DNA of 64,000 nt from Doryteuthis pealeii (taxonomy: Eukaryota; Mollusca; Cephalopoda; Myopsida; Loliginidae): NCBI GenBank assembly GCA_023376005.1, contig CM042141.1:95821010-95885009 (forward strand), written 5' to 3'. The translations under genes were made by a program, and so were the position numbers. Shown piece by piece: positions 35,117 through 47,506 of this stretch. Below the pieces are notes generated by a model, which saw only the letters and a list, made by a program, of their open reading frames with translations, was not told where the DNA came from and made no database searches. Each line of letters starts with the position of its first letter. Within the stretch, counting starts at the first letter, position 1.

Positions 35117-35700
35117 TGTATGAATGAATGAATTTTTAGTTAATTGATTTTTGAAGCAAATTTGTAACTGTAAAAGTGGATTTGCGATACATTTTTGTGT
35201 TTGAGGCAAAGGGTGCATTGGATTTAGCTATGTGCAGGTAAACATTTTAAATGTTCAATTTGATCTAATTCTTCTGTAGTTCAAAGAAAATTTTGCAATT
35301 GAAAAAATCATTGCAGATTTGTATTGTTTCCATCTACTTCCTAATATTTTCTTAAAAAGATTTAAAATATTCTCATGTTGAGAAATCCAAGCAGAAGAAA
35401 GACTGATTTAGATAATGCTTAAGCATCATGGATTTCATAGATTATAGAACGAGATATTTTCTTTTTTTTAATATATAGTTTTACTTTTCAATGTTGGATT
35501 CCTTATACAAGCAAGAATAATTTATTAATTGTACATAGGGCCGTTTAGCTCAGTCGGTAGAGCATTTGCTTAGGATTCACAGGGTTCCAGGTTCAATGCT
35601 GGTCATCGTCAACTCTGTGCCCAGCTTGGGTAATCTGATCTGTGTGATAAAACATCTGGGAGCTGACAGTAGGAGTGGTACTCCACCTCAGCAAATTATA

Positions 35701-36155
35701 GTCAAATCACACTGTAAGCACCAGTTCCTGCTAGATCACCTTACATATTTACCAACTCCTCTGTACAAGTAGGATATGACACAGTCAATTTTTTAAGCAG
35801 AGTTTAACAGGTTTGAATTCAGTTTTTCTTCTCCTAGACTGGTTGCCATATCAAGGTTAAAGAGCCCAGTCTGCCCTATTATTTATCCATAGCTGGAGGT
35901 AGAATGCTTGGATTCATACCTTTCCCAAGGGTGTTGGTGCTATGTATAATGCAAACAGCCTCGTCCAGAATTTGAACTTGTTTCCTACTATGGTAACCAT
36001 TTCATAACACACTGCCATTGAGTGACCACTTAAGCAACAGCAGGTACTGTACGCAACCTGAGTCTTTTGTTTATCAAAATTGTCTTGATTCTGCATTAAA
36101 TGACCCGAAAAAGCATTGGTATGCTGTAAAGCAAAACCAACCAACCAACCACTTT
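35701..36155 (+). repeat. 5S-rRNA-derived SINE (copy 3), split
   Basis: The 5S head is visible at 35701-35745 (GTCAAATCACACTGTAAGCA, CTGCTAGATCACC) and resumes at 36016 with GAGTGACCACTTAAGCAACA and GGTACTGTACGC, then the tail to CCAACCAACCAACC. About 30 bp of 5S sequence was lost at the insertion site of a family A SINE. Confidence 0.8.
35746..36015 (-). repeat. SINE family A inside the 5S-SINE (inner layer)
   Basis: Minus-strand family A from ATTTACCAACTCCTCTGTAC to GGTAACCATTTCATAACACA. It interrupts the 5S head, so it is the youngest of the three layers. Confidence 0.82.
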
Positions 36156-36259
36156 AGCAAAACAATCTTTCTGGTCAAGACCACAAGTAAAAAGAGGATA
36201 GACTTCCTTGATGTTTGGTTGATACTGACAATAGGCCACTCTGCACACTTTTCTTACTA

Positions 36260-37515
36260 CTACATTTAATACTTACATTTTAGCCTTTAAGAACACAATA
36301 TCTCTAAGTTTTTAAAAATAATTTTCTGGTAGTACAAAATGAATGTTTCAGGTTTATACTAATAAATGCATGATGTACCAGTTTTTAAGTATTCAATAGT
36401 TCAAGTATAAATCTCCAATCAAGAAACCATAGGAATAGACTGATTACATTGATTTGTGCAGAATATTTCTAAACTCAAAACTCAAATTCTTAGTGTTTAT
36501 AATAAAGAATTGATTTTAACAAATGAAATCATTTTCTATACATAAACACAGACACATCTCGTGTAAGAGGAGAGTAAATCAGTTTGCTTTTTACACTTTT
36601 CTATAGATCAAGAATTTTTTTATTAAAAACGTGGCCATTTTAAAATTTTGCAAAGTTTTAAGCATTAAAATTGTTAGTTTTTTTTATTGGCACTTTTGAA
36701 CTTTCGTGATCATGTTTCACTTTCGTTTTCTTTTTCTTTTTTTTTTTTTTTTGAAGTGGTGTTCAGTAAAAAATCGGAACATTAAGCAATAGATGAGTTT
36801 GAATAATGTTGTACATTGAAGAAACTTATTAAGGGAAGTTTGTGCTGAATTTAATTTTTTTTTCAAGAAAAATAGTGTAATTGGTGGACCTAGTATGACT
36901 GTAGAGATTAATGAAAGCCTTTTTGTAAGGTGAAAGTATAATAGGGGTAGATTGACCAAACAAGAGATATGCTGGGAGACAAGACAAAATAAAAAGCAGT
37001 ATGGAATTCAACCTAATATGTTACATAAAAATCTTTGTGAATTTTTGTGGCAAAAGAACCGCAAAGAAAGTAACACTTTCAATCAAATTCCTAATCATAT
37101 AGTTGACTCACAGTAAACCATTTTTCAAACCCATCTATCGCTATAATGGTCTTATTTTTTAAGGTATAACAATTTACTGAACACCACTCCAAAAGAACAA
37201 AACAAAAATAAAACAGTTAAAAGTTCAAGAGTGCCGGGTTTTTTTTTGTTGTTAAGTATTGATATTTGAAGTATAAAATTTAACTGAAAAAAATGTTGAT
37301 ATAGTCAGTCAGACTTAAGCAACCATTTTTTTTTTTTTTTTTTTTTTTTTTGAGCAGTGGGCCTTTCAAGATCTTGCTCATCATAAATTGGGCCAAACCA
37401 CTAAAAAGAACACTTTTACAAAAAAACATTAAGTATAAAGTCCACCAAAAATAAAATTATTTTTTAAAAGAAAATTCATATAAATTTAATCTAACAAAAA
37501 TATCAAGAATTTATC
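36260..37515. other. AT-rich intron, no feature recognised
   Basis: T runs (for example 37327-37352) and AT-rich unique-looking sequence. No exon or repeat family recognised. Confidence 0.4.
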
Positions 37516-37519
37516 TGAA

Positions 37520-37862
37520 TTTTTGAGATGGGGCTTGGCATGTAATGGATAAAAGTGTTGAATTAATGCATTAATCTATGTGACAATCATCTGGAGGTTG
37601 TAGGTTCAATCTTGACTACAGACAAAAATAACATAGAATACTTAACATAATTTAATACTTGTAACCATTCATGATTAATGGAATGGGAACAATCTATCCC
37701 AATGGATTAAATAAATGGGGATTTGGTTTGATGTTCTATAAAGGCTCCCTAGTTTGACAAGAAACTGAATAAAGCCAGAGGGCTCATTGTCCAAAACGTG
37801 TATATAACAATAAAGATGAGGACAACAGTCTGAAAAATCTAAATAATACAAAGAAACTTAGT
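37520..37862 (+). repeat. SINE family F (full copy)
   Basis: Head GGCTTGGCATGTAATGGAT and GTAGGTTCAATCTTGAC, then GGAATGGGAACAATC and the 3' part AACTGAATAAAGCCAGAGGG, CCAAAACGTGTATATAAC, ending GAAAAATCTAAATAATAC. The CTGAAGA core is mutated to CTGAATA here, so any ribozyme core is dead in this copy. Confidence 0.78.
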
Positions 37863-38321
37863 GTTGGCCTCCCCCCCCCGATATTTTTAAAGTTTAAAAA
37901 TATTGTATGAGATATTTTAACTTGTAAATAATTTTTACAGACCATTTGGACAGGTTAAAATTAGGTGAAAAAATTGGTAGAAATAATGATTTTGCGATTA
38001 AATGACCCCAGATAATTCAGATTTATATTTATGCATTTCATCTTGGATGATTTGGACGGTCTCATTTTTAACCAGAGGGTGGTGCAAGATGATAACAGAC
38101 AGAAGATTTAGGAACAAGGGTATTAATATATAGTTTACCAAACATGGTAACACATCTTCTGATAAAGCCCATTTGGTTAGTATTCTTGAAAAAGAGTTTT
38201 TCATAAAACTGTAATGAAGATTGACTTTGAAATTTGTGTCCGAGAAATTCCTTATTTTGAAGTTTGATTATATCTATTTGGATTTCCTTTTATGCATTTT
38301 TGACAATCAACATTAAATAAA

Positions 38322-38963
38322 CTAGCAAATATATGCACCCTCCGGGTGCAAGTATTTAAGTTTTAATGTAATAAAATATCATATTAAATTAGAAAGGCTA
38401 ATGAAACTGACTAAGAATGCAGATAAAAAGATCTGCAACAGAGGGGGTATAATCGAAAAATAGAACAACTTTGAAACTAACTATTCCATCATTTTCCCTT
38501 GCTCCCCTGTTTCATTGGTAAATTTTCCTAATTTAACTATTTAGTTAAAATAGGAAGTAAAGGATAATATTACAGTTATTTCTTCTTGTAAATAAATTTC
38601 TTTTAAGATTTATCTACGAGATTTTTGTTTATATTTCTTAAGATAAAACCAAACAATTAGAAATCAATAATACCAAGCACATATTTATTAAAATAAAATT
38701 TTAAAATATCAATATGCAAATTAGCCTTCTCGTTCAAACTGTAAATCGCTATTTTGTTGTATATATAAATACAATTGCATGTTATTAGTACGTAGATATG
38801 ATCAACAGTATTAATAATGTAAAACAATTTTTATTAATAACTGAAGGTTTAAAAGAATGAAATCATGGAGAATGTGACGTAAATAATTAAAGGAATTGTG
38901 ACTTGAGTAGTAATATAGTTTCGGCTTCAGACAAAAATGCAGTCTATCTCCATTATATATAGA
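38322..38963 (-). mobile_element. non-autonomous Helitron, family G (copy 2)
   Basis: On the minus strand it starts TCTATATATAATGGAG and ends with the perfect hairpin GCACCC-GGA-GGGTGC, the spacer ATATATTTG and CTAG, between A and T. About 642 bp, non-coding. Confidence 0.85.
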
Positions 38964-39341
38964 TTTGCAAAAAGAAAAAAAATCAGTAAAATTGGCTTCT
39001 TTTAGATTTGAAGTCATTAAATCTAGAGCTCAGTTTTTTGTGTTTTTTTATTTTTTGGGGGGAGGGGGGTTTGTTTTGTTTTGTTTTGTTGTTTATTTCA
39101 TTTTGTTTATTTAACTACTCAATATAACTAATGAATTTAGACTGTGATTGGCTAATATGGGGGAAATGGAAATGGAAATAGTTCTGTGTTGATTTTAATT
39201 TAAATTGGTAGAAATATTTCATCATGGCTTGGTTTCATGAACAAAGTTTAAAGGGGTGGTCTATGTTGACTGCAGATATGTTCATGGCTGATAAAGCCAA
39301 TGTTGTACAGGCAGGCATGGTCGCAGCAAGTGATGGTCTGG

Positions 39342-39545
39342 TCAGTGGTTTAAGGGCATTGTGTTATGGTTCTTGTCCTTGAAAGTGTCCCTGTGGTTGT
39401 TTTCAAAGAAGGAGACAACATGGTTAGTGGTGAGATACCAGGCATCACACTTCTCAGCTAGAGTAAACCAATAACAATGGTTGATGTGACAGACTCCAAG
39501 GGATTTCTTCAAGCAGTTCTTCTATTACTTCTTTCGTGCCACTCT
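39342..39545 (-). pseudogene. LINE ORF2 C-terminal relic
   Basis: The minus-strand translation gives CLKKSLGVCHINHCYWFTLA, EKCDAWYLTTNHVVSFFENN, then DTFKDKNHN and a stop. This is the C-terminal tail of a LINE ORF2 of the type where a GAPKKRYKD-like block precedes LKKSLG; that block is damaged here by stops. The stop codon is at 39342-39344. Sequence down to about 39240 may be its 3' UTR. Confidence 0.65.
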
Positions 39546-39639
39546 GTCACAATGTAATATTTACAAGAAATGCAAATTCAATAATCTAGTTATTATTCTT
39601 CAAATTTCGCTTTTATTTCTTAGGTGGTGTACAACTCTT

Positions 39640-39920
39640 CCCAGAACCTTTAGACATTTAAGCTTCTTCCCTCTGTTTAGCCAATCATTCTGTCTATGGG
39701 GTTTAGAATATGCTGACTGTATCCCTTGCAGAGGGGTAAGTCCCCCCCCCTCCAAAAAGGGGTTTCCATGTATGGCACTAAATTGTATCTGATGGTGTAG
39801 CTCCACTTCTGAAGATCTGAGGAGTGCGAAATACCCCTTAATTGCCATTACTCTCGGGTATGTTTTGACCTGTAGTGGTAGTACCTGTTAGGGTTCTATC
39901 TATAGGTCAAATAGATCTGT
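39640..39920 (+). repeat. family D, 3' portion
   Basis: Blocks GGTTTAGAATATGCTGACTG, CTTGCAGAGGGGTAAG, TATCTGATGGTGTAGCTCCA, GCCATTACTCTCGGGTATG and TAGTGGTAGTACCTGTTAGG. Confidence 0.7.
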
Positions 39921-40790
39921 TTAAAGATTATTTATATTCAATAGGAATACTTGATGCTATATAACTGTACATTATTTGTATTACGAATAGTTACTTGAAG
40001 CTATGACTGTTTAATTTTTATTATTAGTTACTTGAAACCATATAATAGTGCAAATTAATTAAATAGAAATAATTACTTGAAACCATATAATTATTAGATT
40101 GGAATACTTAAAACCATACAACAATGTGCAATTTATTTGTATTGTATTGTATTTTTTTGTATTAGATAGGAATACTTGATATCATAAATGTGTGCAAAAA
40201 CAAAAAAAAAACTCTTAAGAAACAGCTACGTAAAAATATGTAAATATAAACCTGTACAATGAAGGCAATTCTCTAACATCTCAGTATAAAATAACCCTTG
40301 ACAGTTTAACATGATAAAATCAATCAATCTACATAACAGTATACCAGTTGTGACTACTTAGATCTAAGTTTTAGAATTTCTTTAAATTGGCAATGATTAA
40401 TTACTCAGCATTTTCTGGAACTTGATGTTTGAAACAAAAATGTAAATAACATTTTGCTGGAGTTTAGTGTGTTGATACATTGATGAGCTTTTCAAAGGAG
40501 AGATTTAATATTGTTATTTCTTTCTTTCTTCATAGATATCATTTTCTGTAAAAGAATCTTTCATTTGAACACAAAACACTTCAATAACATTAAAGGATTT
40601 ATTAACACTACTTATAAAATTGCCAACTGAGCCAAATCTCATACTTCACTACTTTTGTCGATAGCCAATAAAAATGAATGAAATTTTGATGATTTCTTTC
40701 TTTTTTTTTTTTTCTAGTTTACTCTCTATTTATTGGCTGCAATTACTTCAACTCATTTTGTTATTGTTTTGCAAGACAAGATAATGTTTA

Positions 40791-41117
40791 CAGAGTTACT
40801 GATAGGTACGCATCCTGCATCCCTGACCTGACACACAAAAATCTAAAAGGACACAGTAAAATCGTACCCATGCATCCCAGTGTTTTTCCATTTCTGTAAC
40901 TGTAAATACATTTCAATAGTTTCTTAGAAACGAATTACACAGAATAGGTTACAGGGTAGGAGTTAGTTGACTTTAGTTGTTTTCCCTGATTATGAATAAA
41001 AACTCTACAAATTATTAAGAAACTTTAGTTGAGACCCATAAATTTTCCCGGGGACTCATTCAAAGTAAATATGTGTGTCCCAGGGCGCACTAAAATAAAA
41101 AGCTATCAGAATCATTG
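40791..41117 (+). mobile_element. family E element, longest form
   Basis: Termini CAGAGTTACTGATAGG and CTATCAGAATCATTG are flanked on both sides by GTTTA (40786-40790 and 41118-41122), a possible 5-bp duplication. It keeps a middle segment (GATTATGAATAAAAACTCTA) lost from the copies at 25.0 and 30.4 kb. Confidence 0.75.
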
Positions 41118-41329
41118 GTTTATCATTTTCATTTTTTATGCTGTTGTTCTCCTCTTTATTGTGGTATGTAAAAACACAACATTTTGTCTTCTGTATCTTC
41201 CAACCTTCTTCAGGTGTTCCCTGTCAATTCAAGCATTGGGAAATCATTTTGAATAGTTTGATTGTTGATCAAAAAAGATATTGGAGAACTTTTGAAGATC
41301 TTTTTCAAATAATGATGTCGTTTTTTACA

Positions 41330-41380
41330 TACCACTATAAAGATGAGGACAATAGCCTGAAAAATCAAAACAATACACAT
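41330..41380 (+). repeat. family F tail fragment
   Basis: ATAAAGATGAGGACAATAGC, CTGAAAAATC and an AATAC end match the last 45 bp of family F. Confidence 0.5.
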
Positions 41381-41569
41381 TAAGCCTCCTCAAAATTCAG
41401 ACAAATAAGATGATGTTTTCAAATATTTTTATCTTTTTCCCAGACAAAAAAAAATCTTAACTACTAAGGAAAGTTTTTTTTTTTTTTTTTTTTTTTTTTC
41501 ACTCTGGAATAATTTTTAAAATATTTTACAACTTTTTTATAATGATGATATAACTTGCATGTACAATCC

Positions 41570-41955
41570 CTCCACTGCCCTATTGGCTGGGGCTGTAGAA
41601 TATGTTGACTTCACCTCTGTAGAGGGGTAAGATTCACCCCCTTCCTGTTGGGGTAACCTGTTACCCATGGGTTGTGACTCATAATACCTGAGGACAGGCT
41701 TGTAGTGGCTGAGCTATCTGTGACCTGTGTACTAAGTGATCCTGTGACACTTCACTTCAGCTCTTACTTTGGCTAGACAAGTGGTCAGAGAAGCCCAGTC
41801 CAATCAATCAACTGGTATTGTCACAACTATACGATTGTCCTGACCATATTCTTCAAATTGCTCTAATAGCAAACATCCCCCCCCCTTTTTTTATATAGAG
41901 GTACTAGAAAGCGGTGGCTGTGGATCAACCACCAGTATTTATTAACACACATGAA
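41570..41955 (+). repeat. family D, 5' portion
   Basis: Carries the 5' blocks: GGGCTGTAGAATATGTTGAC, GCAGAGGGGTAAG-like, AGTGGCTGAGCTATCTGTGA, CTTTGGCTAGACAAGTGGTC and GTACTAGAAAGCGGTGGCTG. It shows that family D is longer than 500 bp. Confidence 0.65.
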
Positions 41956-42059
41956 GTTAATGAAAATTATTTCTAATAATTTATTAATACACAGTACTTG
42001 AAGTTAATGAAAATTATTTTTTAAACAAATTTCTATATACAAGAAAAACAAGATTTTCG

Positions 42060-42112
42060 CAAATAATCCACAAGGGTTGATATGCCATTAAACCAAACCA
42101 CCAACCAATTTT
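42060..42112 (+). repeat. C/D-type SINE tail fragment
   Basis: AATCCACAAGGGTTGATATG, then CCATTAAACCAAACC, i.e. only the shared 3' tail. Confidence 0.6.
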
Positions 42113-42605
42113 TCCAACTCTGCCTCCTTTTAAGAAAGAGAGTATTTAGGCTACCATTTTTTTTCTTTTAGTTTTTCAATTTTAAACTTTTAAATAATTC
42201 CATTAAATTTATCATAACCAGATTGTTTAGTAGTGTAATGATGTTTAATGCTGGTCTGATTTTCACTTTAACAAAGAAATAAACATTAGTTCACTTATCC
42301 AAAAGTTTACACATTTCTTAAAAAAACAAAAAAAAACATTCTTATATATAAGCAGCCACAAGATGAGTTTGCTGTTTAATGTCTTAATGTTGGCCATGCC
42401 CATATCTGAATATTGTTGCTGATGTGTTGGAATTGTTGCAACAAATCAATTTATAATTGATTGAAACATTTTAAACCATTTAATGTTCATTGGTTGGTAA
42501 TTTAAGAAATCACTCGACTTTGCCAAATGTAGATTGACAGAAATCAAGAAACAGCAAAAAGGAAATGAATGAAACAATTTTAATAAGTTATCCTTGTATA
42601 ATCAT

Positions 42606-42866
42606 GAAGGCATGTTGGTGTAATGGTTAAGTTCAAATCCTGGATGAGGCTTTTTGCATTTCATATGGCAATAATACCCCTGGGAAATGTATGCATCTAA
42701 CTATTCTCCCTCTAGCTATGGGTAAGGCAGACTGGGCTATTTGACCATGGTTAGGCAACTAGTCTTGAAGAAGGAAAACTGGATTCAAACCTGTTAAGCT
42801 CCGCTTGAAAAATTGACCTTGTGTTACGTCCTACTCGTCGTATGGTGCAGTTGGTAAATATATATA
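42606..42866 (+). repeat. SINE family A with head deletion
   Basis: TGTTGGTGTAATGGTTAAG joins directly to TTCAAATCCTGGATGAGGC, so about 30 bp between box A and box B are missing. The rest is near consensus, ending in GTTGGTAAATATATATAA. Confidence 0.8.
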
Positions 42867-42869
42867 ATC

Positions 42870-44140
42870 CTGAAAGTAATTTGCCATAAAAGGCCACCTG
42901 TTCCTTATGTGTATTAAAGCATAGACGTGGCTTAAGTTTGTACAAAATGACATTATTGAGGCAATTAAAAAATATATATATATTTGTTTCTGATATTTCT
43001 AAAGTATCACAAAAATAACATTTGTTTAAACTTTTTCTTATAAATTTACATTGTAAGTTTATAATGAAGAGTTATTTATTTTTCTCTAGACATTGATTAT
43101 TTAAATATTTTATTTATATTTTGATACAAGTTTTCCTTGACTTATAGTTTCCTATTCTATAGACACTTTAAGTGTTAATTTGAGGCTAACATTCTAAACA
43201 AAACAAAAACAATTTTTTTTTCCAGGATCTGATATAATTTTGAAATATGAGACTGATTAATATCTTCATTATATTATTGAAATGTTTCTTCTTTTTTTAA
43301 TTATTGGTAATTTAAAAATAAGTTTTATTTGGTTACTGCAACTAAAATTACAAAGGAAAATTGCTATTGTAAAGCAATAAGTAAAAAAATAATTGCGACA
43401 AAATAACAAATTTGTTCATAACAATGATGAAAGTGACTTTTATTTTGTATTTAATTTTGTTAGTAAAATGTGTTTATAAAAAAAATAGTCATGAATGCTG
43501 TAAAATTTTGGTGATACAAATTTTAGTTTTTTAAATTAATTTTTTATCTGTCTAAATTCCAGTGTTAATAATTCTTAAAAAGGAGTTTTCTCCGTATGGT
43601 CCAACCCTAAATATTAACTTGATTTTTATTTTTTTTTTATTTTTGCTAAGAAATATTTTTATTGTATATAGAAATCTCTCTATATTTTATGTGTTTATTT
43701 TTAAAATTAATAGGTTAATATAGCTGAGCATTTTTTTTTTTGTTACCAAGGCTTAGAAATTGAATTTTTAAACATGTTCATTGATTCTATTTAAAACTTT
43801 TGCTGAGATTGTGGATGTTTTTACTTATATAGGATCTAGGCAATTAGTATATCTGAAGTTTTTATAGATAATTAGGAATGTACATTTTTAATGATGCAGA
43901 CAAATCAATTATTAGATTTTGTTTTCATTAAGATTTGTTGTATTCATATTAGAACATTTGGGTTGATCATGATTGTTTTGGGAATTGCAAAATTATAAAA
44001 GGTTTCTTGAATTTATCTAACTTCATTGATTTTAACATCATGTTAGCTCATCTGGTGTTATTTCATGTCTAGAGATTATTAGTAGGGAAATGTGTTTATT
44101 GTATGTTCATATTTACTTCTTTTTTTATGTATTTGTTTGT
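42870..44140. other. AT-rich intron, no feature recognised
   Basis: Low-complexity AT-rich sequence with short A and T runs. No exon or repeat family recognised. Confidence 0.4.
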
Positions 44141-44146
44141 TAACTG

Positions 44147-44189
44147 TTTTGCAGGCAGATGAAATGATAATGTTGCTCTGCCTGCAAAA
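44147..44189. repeat. perfect 12-bp inverted repeat
   Basis: TTTTGCAGGCAG and CTGCCTGCAAAA enclose a 19-nt loop, just before a long T run. Confidence 0.8.
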
Positions 44190-44224
44190 GATTTTTTTTT
44201 TTTTTTTTTTTTTTTCATTCGGCC

Positions 44225-44660
44225 CTATTTAATACAAATTATTTTCAAACAGATCTATTTGACCCATAAATGGGACTCTTAACACTTACTACCACTCTGG
44301 ATTACTAAACCTGAAAGTAATGCCAATGAAGGAGTACTCCATACTCTCCAGAACTGAAAGGGGTAAAGAGTCCCCATGACATAATGGCTAACAGTGAGTT
44401 TGAACTCCAGTTGCACTATTATGTTGGACTAATACCCTTGGGAAAGGTATGAATCCCTTCATCCTCATAGTTATGGGGTAAATAGTATGTTCTTCTACAA
44501 GTATGGCTTTGGTATTATATAACCCATGAAGGTTTATATGCCATTAAACAAAGAAACCAAAGTAGAACTTCAGACTCACCTGTTATATGCAGGATACCCC
44601 TGCTGTGGATACAGTCAGTGTATTCTATGCCCTGTTGACAGGGCTGTGTCTAACTTAGTT
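44225..44660 (-). repeat. family D split by SINE family C
   Basis: Inverted family D blocks at 44225-44360 (CTACCACTCTGGATTACTAA, CTCCAGAACTG) and at 44563-44660 (ACAGTCAGTGTATTCTATGC). A family C SINE lies between them; AGAACTGAAAG before it and AGAACTTCAG after it look like its target duplication. Confidence 0.7.
44361..44562 (+). repeat. tRNA-derived SINE, family C
   Basis: Head AGTCCCCATGACATAATGGC and GAGTTTGAACTCCAGTTGC (box B-like), then CTTGGGAAAGGTATGAATCC, and the tail around AACCCATGAAGGTTTATATG and CCATTAAACAAAGAAACC. Confidence 0.78.
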
Positions 44661-44664
44661 TCAT

Positions 44665-45808
44665 TAGTAACCTTCCAATAATTTTACTCTTCTTTACAAT
44701 TGTGCTGTTTCCCAATATGTCTACTTGCTGTAGTTTTTCAATAGCTTAGTCCCTATTATGATCATTCATTTTCTTAAAATTAAAGAATAAGAAAAAGTAT
44801 ATAAAAAAAGGGGAATTTCAAGTTGTCATTTAACTGTCAATTTCACGCTCAAATAAATGGATATAAGCTTTTTTATACAAACATTTTTGACAGTTTATAC
44901 AAAAATTTCATTGTTAGATTTGATCCCCTGAGGATTGTTTTTCCCCATATCACTTTTCTCTCTTTCTCTCCCCCCTCTATCCCCCCTCTCTCTTTCACTG
45001 TCTCTCATAATATTTGTTTTGTAACTATATAAGACAAGTCCACTTAGCAATGATCATACCAGCTGAAAATCCACTCTGGATATTTGCATAGGTAGACAGC
45101 CAAAAACTGTTAGGAGGAATAACAAAATAATCAACTTCCATTATATGTAGAAATACTATCCCTCCTTATTCTACATTTTCATGTCAATTATTGGCAACGA
45201 GAGAAGAGAATTGAGAACGTTCTTCCATCATCATATATTGCCCATAGTACTTACTGCATTATATATCATTCTTCTTCCTATTGATTCTTATCTTGAATTA
45301 AGGGTATGAAATCTTTTAAAAAAACACAAAAAAATAAAGATTGAATACTATTTTTCATTCAAACTCCCTACTGGCAATTGCTTTTATCAGCCCACTTTTA
45401 CTTTTCTCCAATATAAGTACTTTCTGTTTTAACTCTAATATTTTATCTCTCTTCTTTCTCAGTTCCTTTTTCTTTCTTTTTACTCAACCATAAAGAATGT
45501 CTTTATTTGTTTCCTTTAAAATTTATCTGCTACTTGAAGGAAGTAATCCTCTTAAGATTAGCTTTTTTTTTATTCTATTATTTGTTGTCTATTGTCTTTT
45601 TTCTACACACAATATATTCTTTTGTTCTGTATGTAAGAGATAAGTAAAAGTATACTTCACAGATCAAAGTTTATTATTTTATATCTTGTGGTATTTAAAA
45701 ATCAGGAAAAGTTTACTGATTTGAAATTATTAGAAACTAATGCTACTGGGTATAAATAGTCCTGCTTTCTTGTTTATTTACTATGATACAAAACAAATCT
45801 TAAATCAC

Positions 45809-45841
<33 letters not shown>

Positions 45842-45850
45842 ACTATTATT
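44665..45850. other. intron with CT-rich and T-rich stretches
   Basis: Pyrimidine-rich (for example 44955-45005 and the T run at 45810-45836). No exon or family member recognised. An AT array follows at about 45855-45883. Confidence 0.35.
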
Positions 45851-45852
45851 AA

Positions 45853-45888
<36 letters not shown>

Positions 45889-45898
45889 CATATATACA

Positions 45899-47010
45899 CT
45901 AGACAAAACATGACCCGTTAGGTCACCCATTAAGCTCTCGCTAGATAATTGGGATTAGGGAAAAGAGTAGGGTCTGCCAAAATGTTGTCTGCTTTTCATT
46001 TTAAAAACGAATTAAGATTAATTAAATTGATTATCTTAAGGTCAAATTTTTGTCTAAGTCGAAAAGTAGTAACATAATGAGCATCAGTAAAAAAAATTTT
46101 TTTTTAAATATAGATAAAAAAGCGAAATAATATTATACATGTAATTTATATTTAATACATTTTAAATTATTTTTTCAATTTTGCTCAAATATATCTTAAA
46201 CATGGCCGCCAAAGATGACATAAAATCCGCATTTTACAAAATGAATTTAACCTCCCCGATTGAAAGTTAATTACCAAAAATCAAGGAAGTATCTGATTTT
46301 AATGAAATTTTCAGTTTGATTTATAATGAATGAATTTTATAATGCATCAGTTATTTTATTTCAAAGCTTTCTGATTTAATTAGGTATTTCTTTTATGGTA
46401 AATTAATATATAAAATTCATTTAAAATATGAAATGCATAATTTTAAGTTTCAAATTTCATATATTTAGATTCTAAAAACATTTATTTAATAACTACTTTA
46501 GTTTATTATCGTTATCTAATAATTTTTGTATAAAAACTCTATTGAAAATTTAGCTCCCCCCCCTTTTAAACAATATAAATATTGATGTATAATTTCTTCT
46601 TTTATAAGATAATAGCCAATTAGATAATTATCGAAAAGAGTAAAAACAATATCTCCAAAAATTATCTTTTTAGTTTTTATTTTAAATTTATTTTCCAATT
46701 TTCGGTACTTATTTTCTACCAGGATATCTCCCTTAAAAATTTTTTGTTTCTTCTATTCACACCTTCGGCCTTTTTTTTTTTTATTTATACTGTAATTAGT
46801 TCCGAAAGTATATATATATACCCCACCGATATTTTGTGCCCAAAAAATAGGGGTGGGGGGTTAACGTTAAGTGACCTGATAAAAATCAGAGAGTTTTGAA
46901 ATAAAATAACTGACTCAATATAAAATTTATTCATTGATGAATAAACTCTCAAAATTTCATTAAAATCGGATAATTCCCCGATTTTTTTTGTAATTTTTTT
47001 CAATCTTAAA
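45899..47010 (-). mobile_element. Helitron-like element, family H
   Basis: Read on the minus strand, the 3' end has TGACCTAACGGGTCA (5-bp stem, 5-nt loop), the spacer TGTTTTGT and CTAG, followed by T: the Helitron 3' signature, different in sequence from family G. The interior matches the relic at 20880-21590. The 5' end is not defined; 47010 is the last point of clear similarity. No Rep/helicase coding sequence is visible. Confidence 0.55.
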
Positions 47011-47506
47011 CTTGTTTTTGTAAAACACAGATTTTTCGCAACTTTGGCAGTGCCTGGAAAAGAAAGTTTGCAAAATGAATGAAATTAATAAAAAAAAAAC
47101 ATACGGCCGAAGAGTTTAGAAAATAAAAAAAACATTAAAATCATTTTGTAAAATTTCTAAGAAAGAAACGATTGACCTAATTTAAATTGAAATGGATCAT
47201 GGAATTTGATTACGTGCGGGCTCTTCATTGCTGGTGTGAATCTTCTCTCCCATCTCCCTTTTACTTGCATAGATAATCAAAAAAGACATAGGGAGGGGGA
47301 GAATGATAGGCAGTATTTTAAGACAGGGACAAGTCAGTTTTTGACTTAATTGCAAATTACAACTAATTAGAACCAATTAAAATGGATTTTTTTTTTCAAA
47401 CATAATTCAATCCTAAAACTAAGGAATAACTTAGTATAATTTTTGTGTAATTAAACTAAATAATAAAAAAGCCTTTAGGAGATAAGTCGATTCGCTCAGC
47501 TTTAGT

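Larger units (their letters stand above)
35539..36255 (+). repeat. SINE family B split by a 5S-SINE (outer layer)
   Basis: The head and middle of a family B SINE run from 35539 to about 35697, and its end resumes at about 36156 with AGCAAAACAATCTTTCTGG and finishes at AATAGGCCACTCTGCACAC. AGCAAA occurs at both break points. The intervening block is the 5S-SINE and its own insertion. Confidence 0.85.
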
